22,218 nt of DNA. Source: Chloroflexota bacterium. Its GTDB lineage: Bacteria; Chloroflexota; Limnocylindria; Limnocylindrales; CSP1-4. Every line of letters starts with the position of its first letter. The first letter of the stretch is position 1. The stretch is from NCBI GenBank assembly GCA_021801545.1, contig JAJYXX010000162.1, positions 1 to 22,218 on the forward strand, written 5' to 3'. A program made the translations under genes and the position numbers. The notes under the pieces were generated by a model. That model saw only the letters and a program-made list of their open reading frames with translations, searched no databases and was not told the origin of the DNA. Of this stretch, positions 21,798 through 22,218 are shown piece after piece.

Positions 21798-22218
21798 CGG
21801 CCGAGGAAGACGGCCTCGCCGACCGGCCGCAGGCAGTGGGTCATGCTCATCGCCTGGGCGTACCCGCCCACGCCGAGGAGAGCGACGATCTCGCCTTCGC
21901 GTACCGGTGGCATCGGGTAGTCCTCGGCGAACACGTCTCCTGCTTCGTTGATGTGGCCGGCGACGGTCACGATCTCCGTCCGCGGCGCGTCGGGCGCCCG
22001 GCAGACGACGACCTCCTGGGCGTACTTGTAGACGAAGTACCCGCAGTTGACGTTCCAGCCGAGGTCGAGCCCGACGAACGTCGTGCCGCCACGCTCCTCG
22101 ACGACCACGACCTCGCCGAGCAGGACCGCGGTGTCCTTGGCGATGTAGTCGCCCGGCTCGCAACCGACGACGACCCCGAGCGGGCCGAGATGGCGGGCCA
22201 GGACGGCCGCGTAGGCGT
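21794..22218 (-). CDS. Diaminopimelate/ornithine decarboxylase-family (fold III PLP) protein, C-terminal part only
   Basis: About 140 C-terminal residues are visible; the start lies beyond base 22218. EPGDYIAKDTAVLLGEVVVV matches the EPGR-containing segment of LysA. The rest is the C-terminal sheet domain, with VAGHINEAGDVFAED in the position of the family's CESGD motif and GVGGYAQAMS in the position of GAYGFSM. The active-site cysteine that LysA contributes across the dimer is asparagine here, while Glu, Gly, Asp and Tyr are kept. The protein may therefore act on another substrate (a different amino acid or a polyamine precursor) or be inactive as a decarboxylase. Its stop overlaps the fdhD start, so the two are cotranscribed; the functional link is unclear. 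Confidence 0.75.
   Translation of the reverse strand, partial: AYAAVLARHLGPLGVVVGCEPGDYIAKDTAVLLGEVVVVEERGGTTFVGLDLGWNVNCGYFVYKYAQEVVVCRAPDAPRTEIVTVAGHINEAGDVFAEDYPMPPVREGEIVALLGVGGYAQAMSMTHCLRPVGEAVFLGR

Overview
This high-GC window most resembles a chromosome of Chloroflexota (for example Limnocylindria-like lineages) or, less likely, an actinobacterium. The clues are general: strong G/C bias at third codon positions, GTG starts, a Thr/Ala/Pro-rich linker after the lipoprotein cysteine of the sugar-binding protein, a fused NuoE-NuoF gene with no Shine-Dalgarno sequence, and secreted proteins with Ala/Gly-rich signal segments. No rRNA, tRNA, CRISPR array or transposase was seen, so the taxonomic call is inference only.

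Bases 1-10073 hold a carbohydrate or polyol utilisation locus. On the minus strand, reading leftward, come a ribose-type (CUT2) ABC importer (ATPase, permease, lipoprotein binding protein), a DeoR/GlpR-family regulator and a GlpD-family FAD dehydrogenase cut off by the window edge. Divergent from these, on the plus strand, are an RpiB/LacAB-family isomerase, a GpsA-family NAD(P)-dependent dehydrogenase and an FGGY kinase. FGGY kinase + GlpD-type dehydrogenase + RpiB-type isomerase + CUT2 importer recalls the erythritol (ery) pathway. The isomerase lacks the two histidines expected of a ribose-5-phosphate isomerase B, so a four-carbon polyol or ketose phosphate is a better guess than ribose. 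The 351-bp divergent control region carries candidate promoters and palindromes.

Bases 10104-10483 are a frameshifted C-terminal remnant of an ECF42-type sigma factor. Bases 10656-15424 carry a translationally coupled pair of secreted phosphoesterase-like proteins: a calcineurin-like metallophosphatase and a 972-residue protein with two complete PHP-type metal sites followed by two Ig-like modules. Facing them on the minus strand are a membrane-anchored beta-propeller-like protein and a short SpoIID/LytB-like protein that stops early in its domain. The phosphoesterase pair therefore lies between two broken genes, which suggests rearrangement or insertion.

Bases 17401-20189 encode the NADH-side module of a soluble NAD-dependent formate dehydrogenase: a NuoE-NuoF fusion, then an iron-sulfur protein that ends just after the [4Fe-4S] motif that begins the molybdopterin domain. 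The catalytic domain is absent. A CopG/VapC-type toxin-antitoxin pair occupies the position where it would be expected. Convergent to this, fdhD (formate dehydrogenase sulfurtransferase) overlaps the 3' end of a LysA-like PLP decarboxylase whose usual active-site cysteine position is asparagine.
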